Assembly: GCA_017474235.1 (NCBI GenBank)
Contig: JAFVIB010000008.1
Coordinates: 16,002 to 80,001 of the forward strand
Origin: Alistipes sp.
Lineage (GTDB): Bacteria > Bacteroidota > Bacteroidia > Bacteroidales > Rikenellaceae
DNA length: 64,000 nucleotides
Direction: 5' to 3'
This document shows positions 1 to 8,442 of the stretch, piece by piece. The stretch's first letter is position 1. Each line of letters opens with the position of its first letter. The translations under genes were made by a program, and so were the position numbers. The notes beneath the pieces are model-generated. The model saw only the letters and a program-made list of their open reading frames with translations, was not told where the DNA came from and ran no database searches.

Positions 1-2
1 TG

Positions 3-353
3 CCCGTATCTATATTTATCTTCTTCCTCGTCGGTGCGCCATTGGGTGCAATTATCCGCAAGGGAGGACTCGGTATGCCGATTGTTATCTCTGTGATATT
101 CTTTGTCATCTACTACATCATCAGTATCTCAGGCGAGAAGATGGCAAAAGAGGGTAGCTGGAGCTCACTGCTCGGTATGTGGATATCGTCTATCGTGCTA
201 TTCCCGCTTGCCGTCTATCTGACCCATAAGGCGACAAATGACTCTGCTCTGCTCGATTTTGATTGGTATATAGGCAAATACAAGCACTATAAAGAGATTA
301 TTGTCGCAAAGTTGCCGCAATCTTGGCAGGATAAACTCAATAAGAAGAAGTAG
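3..353 (+). CDS. LptF/LptG (YjgP/YjgQ) family permease, C-terminal part
   Basis: The 5' end lies outside the window; the frame is open from base 3 and ends at TAG 351-353, leaving about 116 residues. The visible part has the motif GAPLGAIIRKGGLG followed by two hydrophobic segments (about residues 20-38 and 48-65) and a basic tail, the usual C-terminal end of Bacteroidetes LptF/LptG permeases. These inner-membrane subunits work with LptB to extract lipopolysaccharide and pass it to LptC. Only one base separates its stop from fmt, so the two are probably cotranscribed. Which of LptF or LptG it is cannot be decided from this fragment. Confidence 0.85.
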   Translation, partial: PVSIFIFFLVGAPLGAIIRKGGLGMPIVISVIFFVIYYIISISGEKMAKEGSWSSLLGMWISSIVLFPLAVYLTHKATNDSALLDFDWYIGKYKHYKEIIVAKLPQSWQDKLNKKK

Positions 354-354
354 T

Positions 355-1320
355 ATGAATCCAAAGGATATTCGCATAGTATTTATGGGTACGCCCGAGT
401 TTGCTGTACCCTCACTTAAAGCCCTTGTGGAGGGCGGATATAATGTTGTCGGCGTAGTTACCACTCCCGACCGTCAAGCAGGTCGAGGGTTGAAAGTTCA
501 CGAGTGCGATGTCAAGGTGGCAGCAAGAGAGTTGGGTATTCAGACCATTCTCCAGCCTGAAAAGTTGCGCGATGAGGAGTTTTTGGCGGCTCTGCGCGAG
601 CTAAACCCCGATTTAGGTATCGTTATCGCCTTCCGTATGCTGCCCGAGGTGGTGTGGGGTATGCCTCGCTTTGGTACATTTAACCTCCACGCATCACTAC
701 TGCCTCAATATCGCGGTGCAGCCCCTATAAATTGGGCTATTATCAATGGCGATACCCAGACCGGCGTTACAACATTTTTGCTCAACCACGAGATAGACAA
801 GGGTGCTATAATCGGTCAGGTACGCGAGAAAATCGCCGACACAGACACCGTAGGCTCGCTCTATGACCGACTGATGACCGTTGGCGCAGACCTTGTTCTT
901 GATAGCGTAAACCGCATTGCAGAGGGAGATATAACACCTATAGAGCAACCGCAGAGTGATGACAACCTGCGCCCTGCACCAAAGATTTTTAAGGATGATT
1001 GCATAATAGATTGGCGCAAAAATGGAGCTGACATCGTAAACTTCGTGCGCGGACTCTCTCCATACCCCGCAGCGTGGAGCCGACTTACTAAAGATGGTGC
1101 AGAGGCGGGTAGCGCAAAGATTTTTGAGGTACGATTCGAGCCTAAAGAGGGTATTACAGAGGTTGGCAGGGTAGTTACCGATGGTAAAAAATATATGGGT
1201 GTTACCTGCGCCGATGGAGTTGTCTATATCGAAGATATCCAAATCGCCGGCAAAAAACGCCTTAAAATCAAAGAACTCCTCCTCGGCTTCCGAAGCGCAG
1301 AGGAGTATATCTTTGAGTAG
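355..1320 (+). CDS. fmt: Methionyl-tRNA formyltransferase
   Basis: Encodes 322 residues, the usual size. It transfers a formyl group from 10-formyl-tetrahydrofolate to Met-tRNAfMet for initiation. The N-terminal Rossmann-like formyltransferase domain starts with RIVFMGTPEFAVP, and the catalytic stretch NLHASLLPQYRGAAPINWAI lies around residues 109-128. The C-terminal OB-like domain with NFVRGLSPYPAAW follows. I use ATG 355; an upstream in-frame TTG at 301 would extend into the permease gene and is not needed. A strong hairpin follows the stop. Confidence 0.97.
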   Translation: MNPKDIRIVFMGTPEFAVPSLKALVEGGYNVVGVVTTPDRQAGRGLKVHECDVKVAARELGIQTILQPEKLRDEEFLAALRELNPDLGIVIAFRMLPEVVWGMPRFGTFNLHASLLPQYRGAAPINWAIINGDTQTGVTTFLLNHEIDKGAIIGQVREKIADTDTVGSLYDRLMTVGADLVLDSVNRIAEGDITPIEQPQSDDNLRPAPKIFKDDCIIDWRKNGADIVNFVRGLSPYPAAWSRLTKDGAEAGSAKIFEVRFEPKEGITEVGRVVTDGKKYMGVTCADGVVYIEDIQIAGKKRLKIKELLLGFRSAEEYIFE

Positions 1321-1335
1321 AAATTTCTATGAGAC

Positions 1336-1369
1336 AAAAGAGCGAGAATGCAAATTTTCTCGCTCTTTT
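1336..1369. terminator. Bidirectional intrinsic terminator after fmt
   Basis: A 13-bp stem (AAAAGAGCGAGAA against its complement) with an 8-base loop is flanked by an A run on one side and TTTT on the other, so it can end fmt on the plus strand and the convergent lipoprotein gene on the minus strand. Confidence 0.85.
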
Positions 1370-1375
1370 ATTAAA

Positions 1376-1807
1376 CTATATAGGATTGTATTCGCTTATA
1401 CGACAAGTACCATCTATCTTTATTTGCATATTATTCTCAAGATAATAAACTTGGGCAATGAAATAATCCTGTTTGGCAGTTTTTCCATTCGCCGTTGCCG
1501 TTACCTCAATATAAACAACCATTTTTGTCGCCAATTTATGCGCAGTCAGGCGTTTTGTAGCATTATCCTTAACATTATACCAGTTTTGTATATTGATTCT
1601 CTCATTTTTGTCATTATACTCCATAAATACAACATTCAATGTAGCTGTAGCACCATATTTACTTGCCATCTCACTTAGACCTATATTCACATTAACTGTG
1701 TAAACAAGTTCTTTCGTTTGATTATTCCCTGCATTAGGGACTTCAATAGGAGAACAGCTAACAAACATTGTTGCGCACAGTAACATCAATCTAAAAAATC
1801 TTTTCAT
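1376..1807 (-). CDS. Small hypothetical lipoprotein
   Basis: 143 residues. Residues 1-18 form a signal peptide with lipobox FVSC, so Cys18 is the likely lipidated residue. The rest is a single small domain of alternating hydrophobic residues that reads like a beta-sandwich (VYTVNVNIGLSEMASKYG early, VVYIEVTATANGKTAKQDYF later). I do not recognise a family. It is convergent with fmt and stands alone; no clear TAnnTTTG box was found upstream. Probably exposed on the outer membrane or facing the periplasm. Confidence 0.7.
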   Translation of the reverse strand: MKRFFRLMLLCATMFVSCSPIEVPNAGNNQTKELVYTVNVNIGLSEMASKYGATATLNVVFMEYNDKNERINIQNWYNVKDNATKRLTAHKLATKMVVYIEVTATANGKTAKQDYFIAQVYYLENNMQIKIDGTCRISEYNPI

Positions 1808-1870
1808 AATACTTTTAATTTTAAGTTAAACAATAAGTGTCAATGCTGTCAGATAGCAACCGTTTAACTC

Positions 1871-2065
1871 AAAAAAAGAGAAACGCGGGTCACGCTTAAT
1901 ACTGAAGGTACGACCAAGCACCTGTACACATAAGCACAACCCACGCCGTATATACGAGCGTGAGCATTTAGCGTGCCTATTGCTTGTGTACTTAATAAAT
2001 TGGTCGTTTTTTCAGTAAAGCAACAGCCTAAATGCCATCTAAAGAACTGCATATTTTGCAATCCC
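1871..2065 (-). ncRNA. Putative structured ncRNA, long rod with terminal hairpin, 6S-like
   Basis: A TTTG-N18-TATATTTG promoter (2099-2070) fires leftward into a gene-free stretch that ends in a run of seven T (minus strand, 1877-1871). The transcript of about 190 nt folds as one long interrupted helix: 1894-1897 with 2018-2021, TACTGAA 1900-1906 with 2011-2017, CGACCAA 1911-1917 with 2000-2006, GTACACA 1924-1930 with 1985-1991, and an inner CACGC/GCGTG stem (1942-1946 with 1958-1962) capped by the palindrome CGTATATACG. Length, isolation and rod shape fit 6S RNA, the RNA polymerase-binding regulator, but sequence alone does not prove it. Eight bases near the 5' end (GCATTTAG) could also pair with CTAAATGC in the upper part. 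Confidence 0.5.
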
Positions 2066-2069
2066 AGCA

Positions 2070-2099
2070 CAAATATAGCAAAATTAGTTTATTAACAAA
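2070..2099 (-). promoter_or_regulatory. Promoter of the putative ncRNA
   Basis: Minus-strand TTTG (2099-2096), 18 bp, then TATATTTG (2077-2070), a close match to the Bacteroidetes primary sigma consensus. Predicted start near 2065. Confidence 0.6.
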
Positions 2100-2159
2100 A
2101 ATAATAAAACAAAAAATCGCCCCATCCGGAGCGATGTTATTATTATATATAGGTATAGC

Positions 2160-2365
2160 CTATTTTGTAATCAAAAGGTAGTAGCACATCAATCTAATCG
2201 TCAGAGTGTGGCAGATACAACGCAACACCACCAACTATTTTGTAATCAAAAGGTAGTAGTAGGTGTGCATCGTGAAAAATCCCCGGATGGGACATACTAT
2301 GCGTATTTCCCATTCGGGGAGTTGAGGGATGTGCAGCTAATGCTGCCTTTTCATTACAAAATTAG
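2160..2365. repeat. 25-bp hairpin-forming repeat, two direct copies and one decayed inverted copy
   Basis: An identical 25-bp unit occupies 2160-2184 and 2235-2259. Its core TTTTG-TAAT-CAAAA is a small hairpin. A third copy with about three changes lies inverted at 2341-2365 and overlaps the stop codon of the neighbouring dehydrogenase gene. The sequence between the copies (around 2199-2226) resembles the left end of the inverted-repeat elements at 17.5 and 34.4 kb. Confidence 0.6.
2275..2319 (-). terminator. Intrinsic terminator of the dehydrogenase gene
   Basis: Read on the minus strand: a CCCCG/CGGGG hairpin of about 12 bp with one mismatch (2319-2308 with 2292-2281), followed by ATTTTT. 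Confidence 0.75.
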
Positions 2366-3702
2366 ATTTCGAGGGCACCACCCTGACCAAATACCTTACC
2401 TACGAGGGTATCGAAGGTCTGAGTACGCTTAGCAAGGTCGAAGAGGTTTACTCTCCAGCGCATAAGCTGTACAAAGTTGGTCATATTCTTCCACTGAGCG
2501 CGAGAAACACCAATCTGCTCAGGTGCAACAGGTGCGCCGGCAGTTACGAAGAGGTCGCGCATCTTCTCGAATGAATATACCTGATTGCGGAGCTTCTGGC
2601 TGAACTCGGACCAAGTTGCCTTTACGCGGTTAAGCTGCTCGCGTACCTCCTCAGGGCTCTGCCACTTCTTAGCAATCTCAGTAGGACCGAGCTCAGGTAC
2701 AGGGAAGTTCTTAAAGAGCTCTGTTGCGCGTGCAACCTCTGACTCCTTTGTAGGCCAAGCGGCAACGCAAGCATCTACATCGAGCTTTGAGAGGTCAAGC
2801 TTGAGCAACTCATCGAAGAATGCACACATAGTTACAGTACCAACAGATACCTGGAAGCCGTGGAGTACCATACGGTCCTCAAATGTGTGGTGAGTCATAT
2901 CGAGGTAGTGGCTAAAGAGGTGCTCGGCGCAAGAGAGCGGACGAGTATCGTTTGCAATCTGCATAGCCACACCTGAGAGGGTAAGACCTGCGAATACATT
3001 CTCAACTGCGCGTGGAGTGCGGTCTGCAATACCCTGAGCATCAGCAAGAACCTCTGGAAGCATATCGTGGATAACATGCCAAGCGTCGTCACGGATAGGC
3101 TCTGTGCCAAACAGGTCGGCAATCATCCACTCGCCACCTGCAGGAACCTTTGCAGCGAGGTCAGCATAACCTGCGGTAGTGAGGCGTGCAGGAGCATTAC
3201 AAAGCACATTAGAGTCACCGATAATTACCAGCGGAGCAGGGCAGGTGAAGGTCTGCTTTGCGCCATCCTTAACGATTGCAGAGCCTGAAGCCGAGTAACC
3301 GTCAGCAGATGCAGCAGATGCGATACAGATGTAACGCTGACCAAGACGGTGTGAAGCGAGCTTACAAACATCGTTGATAACGCCTGAGCCTACTGCGATA
3401 GCGATAGCGTCATACTGCTTCATTACCTCCTCAATCATCTCGACATACTTCCACTCTGCGTGGAAGCTCTTGTCAGGAATAATGAACTTCTCGCACTCAA
3501 CGCCCTCAGCGTTCATAATGTTGTAAACATCCTCTCCGGCAGCTGTCCATACGAAGTGGTCGGTAATAACCACAGCCTTTCTGCCCGGGAAGAACTTCTT
3601 GAACAGAACAGGGGTACTCTTAAGCGCACCCTGCGAAATCTCGGCACCCTTGGTCTGACCAGCCATCTCAAGTGCCTTGTCCATTCTTTGCTTAATTGTC
3701 AT
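2362..3702 (-). CDS. Glycerol-1-phosphate dehydrogenase family protein (AraM/EgsA-like)
   Basis: 446 residues, an iron-containing-alcohol-dehydrogenase-fold enzyme. The dinucleotide-binding GSGVINDVCKLASHRLG is followed by SAASADGYSASGSA, the segment TTAGYADLAAKVPAGGEWMI with its metal-ligand Asp, and histidine-bearing SCAEHLFSHYLDMTHH and MVLHG segments that complete the metal site. The family reduces dihydroxyacetone phosphate to sn-glycerol-1-phosphate with NAD(P)H; in bacteria its products feed unusual glycerolipids or sugar-related glycerol phosphates. The C-terminal ~100 residues (after KNFPVPELGPTEIAKKW) are helical. A minus-strand TACCTTTG box lies at 3753-3746, about 45 bp before the start. 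Confidence 0.8.
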   Translation of the reverse strand: MTIKQRMDKALEMAGQTKGAEISQGALKSTPVLFKKFFPGRKAVVITDHFVWTAAGEDVYNIMNAEGVECEKFIIPDKSFHAEWKYVEMIEEVMKQYDAIAIAVGSGVINDVCKLASHRLGQRYICIASAASADGYSASGSAIVKDGAKQTFTCPAPLVIIGDSNVLCNAPARLTTAGYADLAAKVPAGGEWMIADLFGTEPIRDDAWHVIHDMLPEVLADAQGIADRTPRAVENVFAGLTLSGVAMQIANDTRPLSCAEHLFSHYLDMTHHTFEDRMVLHGFQVSVGTVTMCAFFDELLKLDLSKLDVDACVAAWPTKESEVARATELFKNFPVPELGPTEIAKKWQSPEEVREQLNRVKATWSEFSQKLRNQVYSFEKMRDLFVTAGAPVAPEQIGVSRAQWKNMTNFVQLMRWRVNLFDLAKRTQTFDTLVGKVFGQGGALEI

Positions 3703-3745
3703 AGCTTTTTATGTTTTAGATGAAACAAATTTTCCATTATCCTTA

Positions 3746-3753
3746 CAAAGGTA
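3746..3753 (-). promoter_or_regulatory. -7 box of the dehydrogenase promoter
   Basis: TACCTTTG on the minus strand, about 44 bp from the start codon; no good TTTG was seen at the expected distance upstream. Confidence 0.45.
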
Positions 3754-3790
3754 GTCATTTTTTAAATATGGTGTACCGATTGGACCATTT

Positions 3791-5116
3791 TTATTTTGCA
3801 CCCCACTTTTCGCCCTGCAAAACCACTCTCTGCGCCACTGAGCGGAGATATTCTGCTGTTTTGGCATCCAACTTACCATTTGCAGCACCACTGCTGAACG
3901 GCTCGCCATAGATGGCAAGATAAGCCACCGCCGCCGACAGATAAGAGCCTGCATAGGACTGATGGTGGTTGTCAGAGTGGTATAGATTGATGTCGGGACG
4001 CTCGTGCATCACAATCTGCCACGCATAGCCAAGCGGATGGAGCGATATGCCGCACTGCTCAGCCTCGGCAGTGATGTTTTTGATAAGCTGACCCTGCATC
4101 GCGTCGTAATCGGCAAATAGATGAGGGTACTTGTCGGCATACTGCTCATAATTGCCTAAATTATTGTTACCAAAGCGTCTGCCCCAAGTTATCTCAATAA
4201 AAACTTTAGATGTCGGCGAGTGCTTTTTAACCCTCTCGACCATCTTCTGCAAGTTCTCCGCAGAGGCTGCATCGTCGGCTGTTCCATTCAGCACGGGTTG
4301 TACACTTTGGTCCTGCAACATCACATAGTCATAGCCACCCATATCGACCAACTCGACAGAGTGCGGATTGGCAAGATGCTGCGCCATATTGTAGCCGCCC
4401 GAAATGAAGATTTTGCAATCTGCATAGTGACCCTCGCTCCACGCTAACTCTTTGAAAATCACAGGATAAGTGTGATAGTATGTGTAACTGTTTCCGAGGA
4501 ACAACATCTTTACTGTGTCGCGCACCGGAGCGTTGTTGTAGATGACAATCTGCGGCTGCTGACCACGCAACGACGGGCAGGCAACAGTAAACTCGACATC
4601 TGCCTTCTCGGCTTGACGCAGACGCAACATTATATGCCCCTTGCCGACAATCGGCTGCTTTAGCACAACCGTATGCCACAGACGGCGCAGGTGCTTGTGC
4701 GAGGTTGTCGAGGTAATCTCAACCGCCGAGAGCCACTTTTTGCCGTCACGATACTCAAGCGTAAAGCTGTTGTTCTCGCCCTCGTTGCCCGTAAATGGCA
4801 GAAAAACATCTATCGCAGTGCCCGCAGCAATAGACTCCACAGGCAGCTCAAAGAGCCAATAATCGCCCTTTACGGAGTGCGCAGTGGGAAAACCCTTGCT
4901 GTCAAGCTGCGCCTTTATCAGCCTGCCGCGATGATGAAACGAGAGCGTTGCACCCTCAATGCCGACCTTGTTAGGGTAGCGACCCGACTCTGTAAATTGC
5001 TGAGCCAAAGCCGATTGCTTCTTACCAAAATGCCACTCGGCACGACCGCCAAAACCCTCGGCATAGAGAGCCAACGGGACAAAAAGTAACGCGATACAGA
5101 GAATAAATCGTTTCAT
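3791..5116 (-). CDS. Secreted SGNH/GDSL-type hydrolase (DUF4886-like)
   Basis: 441 residues with a Sec signal peptide (cleavage near ALYAEG, residue 19-20). Residues about 20-200 form a beta-rich accessory domain. From about residue 204 the SGNH domain begins with KMLFLGNSYTYYHTYP, where Ser in GNSYT is the likely nucleophile. DYVMLQDQSVQP follows and, near the C terminus, YHSDNHHQSYAGSYL supplies the Asp/His pair. The family includes carbohydrate and ester hydrolases; the substrate is unknown. Transcribed away from the surface-protein locus at 5.3 kb. Confidence 0.8.
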   Translation of the reverse strand: MKRFILCIALLFVPLALYAEGFGGRAEWHFGKKQSALAQQFTESGRYPNKVGIEGATLSFHHRGRLIKAQLDSKGFPTAHSVKGDYWLFELPVESIAAGTAIDVFLPFTGNEGENNSFTLEYRDGKKWLSAVEITSTTSHKHLRRLWHTVVLKQPIVGKGHIMLRLRQAEKADVEFTVACPSLRGQQPQIVIYNNAPVRDTVKMLFLGNSYTYYHTYPVIFKELAWSEGHYADCKIFISGGYNMAQHLANPHSVELVDMGGYDYVMLQDQSVQPVLNGTADDAASAENLQKMVERVKKHSPTSKVFIEITWGRRFGNNNLGNYEQYADKYPHLFADYDAMQGQLIKNITAEAEQCGISLHPLGYAWQIVMHERPDINLYHSDNHHQSYAGSYLSAAVAYLAIYGEPFSSGAANGKLDAKTAEYLRSVAQRVVLQGEKWGAK

Positions 5117-5211
5117 AGTAAGTTAATTTGATATTATTGACTTCAAATTTAATATTTTCTGCTAAAAAACTAAAATTTCCACACAAAAATTTCGACAAAA
5201 TCACTTAACAT

Positions 5212-5243
5212 ATTGTTTATTAACAATAAAGTCGCTACATTTG
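5212..5243 (+). promoter_or_regulatory. Promoter of the peptide/lipoprotein/nuclease locus
   Basis: ATTG (5212-5215), 20 bp, TACATTTG (5236-5243). Predicted start near 5249, giving a leader of about 78 nt before ATG 5327. Confidence 0.6.
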
Positions 5244-5326
5244 TGAGAGTTTGTACTATTACAAGCGGAGAAATTTAATATAATCCTTAAACCAATTTAA
5301 TATTACTTAATTTTTTTACTAAATTT

Positions 5327-5473
5327 ATGAAGAATTTAATTTCTGCAAGGGGGGGGGTTTATACCGCACCCGAACTTGAGCTCTACGCAGCAGCTGTGGA
5401 GAGCGGTTTTCAGACCAGCCTTGAGGGCGCATTTATTGAGGATGCAACTATTGAAAATTGGGAAAATCTTTAA
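5327..5473 (+). CDS. 48-residue peptide with an in-frame 9-G tract
   Basis: ATG 5327 to TAA 5473. After a basic start (MKNLISARGG) comes YTAPELELYAAAVESGF, then an acidic tail ending ENWENL. Short proteins with a Y-x-APE-x-E-x...GF motif commonly precede fimbrillin-like lipoprotein genes in Bacteroidales; their role is not known to me. The codons for Arg8-Gly-Gly-Val come from nine consecutive G at 5349-5357. One G more stops translation soon after; one G fewer keeps a frame open to a TGA that overlaps the next start codon. The lipoprotein starts 12 nt after the stop. Confidence 0.7.
   Translation: MKNLISARGGVYTAPELELYAAAVESGFQTSLEGAFIEDATIENWENL
5349..5357 (+). repeat. Homopolymeric G9 tract inside the 48-codon ORF
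   Basis: Nine G in a row within codons 8-11. Such tracts change length by slipped-strand mispairing, so the reading frame may be phase variable. Confidence 0.75.
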
Positions 5474-5485
5474 TCTTTGTGCGCT

Positions 5486-7582
5486 ATGAAAAACTTGTTT
5501 AAATCAATGATGGCTATTGCTGTAGCAGCAATGTCATTCACAGCTTGCTCAAACGATCTTACAGAGGATGTAACCCCTTCACAGGAGTTCACCGTGCAGA
5601 TTAATGCAGTTGAGAACCTCTCTCGTACACACTTTGGCGACCTCAACGAGGGCAAATACCCAACTCTTTGGGATGCGACTGATAAGGTTAAGGCGTCTTT
5701 GAATATGACCTCTGCCAAGAACTCTACAGAGACAACTATTGCAGATGACGGTACTACCGCATCTTTCAAGCTCAGCCTTAACGAGTCAACAGCTCCATAT
5801 ACTATCTATGCAATCAGCCCAGCAAATGTAGCGAGCAGCATTAGCAATCAATACTGCAACTGGACTATTACTATTCCTGATTCTCAGGAGCCTTCTGCTA
5901 CATCTTGCGACCCTGCAGCTCAGGTTGTAGTTGGTCAGACTGAAGCTTTGGAGACTCTGCCTTCAAGCGTAGATATGAAATTTGAGCATCTTACAGCTTA
6001 TGCAAAGATTAATTTCACAAATGTAACTCTTGGCGAGGCTGTAGTAAACTCTATCACTATCACTGCAGATCAGTATATCGCTGGTAAGCATTATTATCAG
6101 GTTGCTGATTATGATAGCTATACAGCAGGTAAGTTGAGAAGTGCAAGCGGTGCTGTAAAGAGCATTACTACTACTACCTCTGAACTTAATAATGTATGGG
6201 TTGCTCTTGCTCCTGTTGCTGTGTCAGAGCTGACATTTACTATCAACACAGACAAGGGTGCTATCACTAAGGAGGTTGCTGTGAATAAGGAGTTTAAGAG
6301 CGGTGTTGTAGCTACATTCAATGTAGATATGACAGGTAAGACTATCGCTACACCTGATGTATATACACTCGTTACCGACCTCTCTGTACTTGCAGAGGGT
6401 GACAATGTAATTATCGCATCTGCTGATGAGGACTATGCAATCAGTACAGATAATAGTGGATATAACCGTCCTGCTACTGCTATCACAAAGGATGGTAACA
6501 CCATTATTCCAACAACAACCGTAGGTATCTTTACAGTACACGATGCCGGCACAAACCTCTATGCATTTAAGGATGCTTCTAACGACGATGCATATCTTTA
6601 TGATTCATCAACCGGTACTTATAATAACCTTGCTACTCAGGCTACTAACGATGCTAATGGCTACTGGGATATCACTATCACAGATACAACAACCGGTGCA
6701 GCAAAGGTAGTTTCTCAGGGTACAAGTAAAGTTATGCAGTACAACTACAACAATGGCAATACTCCTCGATTTGCTTGCTATGCCGGCACTCAAAAGGATG
6801 TAGCTCTCTACTACAAGTCTAATGGTGGCGCAAAGATTGCTATCGAGCCTCAGATTATCGCTTCTGATATCAGTAACATCTCAGATGCTGGCGTAACTGA
6901 TGCGACTGCAAATATTGTAGTAAGAGGTATTGCATCTGTTACTGCTACTCCTGATGGTTCTGTTGTAACTGCTGCATCTGTTAGCGGCAATGTTCTTACC
7001 TACACAGTAGCTGCAAACAGCGGCGAGGCTCGCGAGGGCTCTATCACACTTGAGGGTGGCAGCGTCGAGGTAAAGATTACAGTCTCTCAAGACGCTGTTG
7101 TTAGCGGAAGCTCTAAGTTGTACAGAAAGGTCAATACTATTACAAGCGGTAAGAAATATATTATCACAGGAGGTGGTCTAAATAAAGCATTAGTTCCTGC
7201 AAGCATATCCGGTAAAAAGCTTGCAAGTGCAGATGTTACTATTACTGAGAATGGTATAGTATCAACCTCTACCATTGACAAATATGCTGTTACTATATCA
7301 GCAAGCGGTTCTACATACGCAATAAGTTATACTATAGATGACACCCTTTACTACTTGTATTATTCAAGTAGCACTAACTTATCTACCACTACTTCTGCAA
7401 AAAATACTTGGAACATAACAACCACTGCACAGTATGGCTCATTTGCTATTACAGACACAACCACCACTGACAGAGGTTTATTATTTAGAAGCAATGATTA
7501 CAATCAGTTTGGAGGATATAAGACATCTAATTTAAATGGTACAGAGTACTATTATGTAGACTTATACGAGTATACAGAGTGA
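5486..7582 (+). CDS. Fimbrillin/BACON-like surface lipoprotein, possibly the front part of a TGA-interrupted nuclease fusion
   Basis: I start at ATG 5486 (the in-frame start at 5477 gives MCAM first). Signal peptide with lipobox SFTAC, Cys about residue 20. Residues ~30-270 resemble fimbrillin-type beta domains. Residues ~275-440 form a domain beginning YTLVTDLSVLAEGDNVIIAS. Residues ~455-540 look like a BACON domain (GEAREGSITLEGGSVEVKIT). Residues ~548-698 are a second copy of the preceding domain type (KLYRKVNTITSGKKYIITGG). The frame ends at TGA 7580-7582 and continues open into the nuclease region, so this may be the N-terminal two thirds of one protein of about 972 residues. Likely displayed on the outer membrane. 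Confidence 0.75.
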   Translation: MKNLFKSMMAIAVAAMSFTACSNDLTEDVTPSQEFTVQINAVENLSRTHFGDLNEGKYPTLWDATDKVKASLNMTSAKNSTETTIADDGTTASFKLSLNESTAPYTIYAISPANVASSISNQYCNWTITIPDSQEPSATSCDPAAQVVVGQTEALETLPSSVDMKFEHLTAYAKINFTNVTLGEAVVNSITITADQYIAGKHYYQVADYDSYTAGKLRSASGAVKSITTTTSELNNVWVALAPVAVSELTFTINTDKGAITKEVAVNKEFKSGVVATFNVDMTGKTIATPDVYTLVTDLSVLAEGDNVIIASADEDYAISTDNSGYNRPATAITKDGNTIIPTTTVGIFTVHDAGTNLYAFKDASNDDAYLYDSSTGTYNNLATQATNDANGYWDITITDTTTGAAKVVSQGTSKVMQYNYNNGNTPRFACYAGTQKDVALYYKSNGGAKIAIEPQIIASDISNISDAGVTDATANIVVRGIASVTATPDGSVVTAASVSGNVLTYTVAANSGEAREGSITLEGGSVEVKITVSQDAVVSGSSKLYRKVNTITSGKKYIITGGGLNKALVPASISGKKLASADVTITENGIVSTSTIDKYAVTISASGSTYAISYTIDDTLYYLYYSSSTNLSTTTSAKNTWNITTTAQYGSFAITDTTTTDRGLLFRSNDYNQFGGYKTSNLNGTEYYYVDLYEYTE

Positions 7583-8404
7583 GCTCCATCTACTCCAACA
7601 GTAACACCCGCTTTTGGGAAGCCGTGGGCAGAGTTGCCTGCGGCTACCAAAGAGGGTAGTTGGACCGAGGAGGAGGCTAAGTGTGTGAAGATTATAACCG
7701 ATGCGGCGAAAGGCAGCAATGGTTATTATCCGCGAAACTACTCGTTCTGTTACGATGCAACGCATTATGTTGCCCGTTGGGTAGCATATCCGATGCACAG
7801 TTATTACACATCGGGAAGTTATAACGATGCTGAGTTCTACCAAGACCCGTCATTTACGACTGACGAGCAGATAGGCTGGACATTCAGCTACGATGTTGAT
7901 ACAGGCAATGGCACTACGACAGACTACGACCGTGGTCATCAGATAGCCAAAGCGCAGCGCACAGTGACCGATCTTGCCCGCAAGCAGACAAACTACTATA
8001 CCAATATGACACCACAATATTGGTCGCTAAATCAGCAGAATTGGCAGCAGCTTGAGGCAAAGGAGCGCGGAGAGTGGATGTGTAACGATACATTATATAT
8101 GGTATCGGGCTGTCACTTTGACAACTACGACTTCACTATTCCAAACCGCGACGGCAAGACCTGTCCCGTGCCGACCCACTACTTCAAAGTAATGCTTCGC
8201 ACAAAGAGTGGCAATACGGGTAAAAAGGTGCAGGAGTGCAGCGCAGACGAGCTTATATGTGCCGGATATTGGGTGACAAACAGCTCCAAAGCCGTGCCAC
8301 AGATAAAGTCAGTTGCCGAGATAGAACAACTCACAGGCTTTACATTCTTTGTGAATGTGCCAAATGCGCCGAAGAGTACTTACACCGCCTCCGACTGGGA
8401 GTAA
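7583..8404 (+). pseudogene. DNA/RNA non-specific endonuclease (NUC1/EndoG-type) module, same frame as the upstream lipoprotein after one TGA
   Basis: The frame after the TGA reads a proline/threonine linker (APSTPTVTPAFGKPWAELPA) and then a full nuclease domain with YDRGHQIAKAQRT, the DRGH catalytic motif of the beta-beta-alpha-metal family, and downstream NMTPQYWSLNQQNWQQLEA supplying the metal-binding Asn. It has no signal peptide and no convincing start; the first plausible codon is a TTG at 7634 inside the linker. I therefore read it as the C-terminal part of the upstream lipoprotein, separated by a nonsense codon, a recoded TGA or a sequencing error. If expressed it would be a secreted, surface-tethered nuclease. 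Confidence 0.65.
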
Positions 8405-8410
8405 AAAAAT

Positions 8411-8442
8411 AAAGTCTCGCAGATTTGCGAGACTTTGTTTTT
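8411..8442. terminator. Bidirectional terminator between nuclease and yggS
   Basis: Perfect 11-bp stem AAAGTCTCGCA (8411-8421 with 8426-8436), 4-base loop, then GTTTTT; it serves both convergent genes. Confidence 0.9.

Noticed and set aside
1864-2070. 68-codon minus-strand ORF in the ncRNA region
   Set aside because: Low-quality composition, and it lies over strongly paired sequence with a promoter placed for an RNA of this extent.
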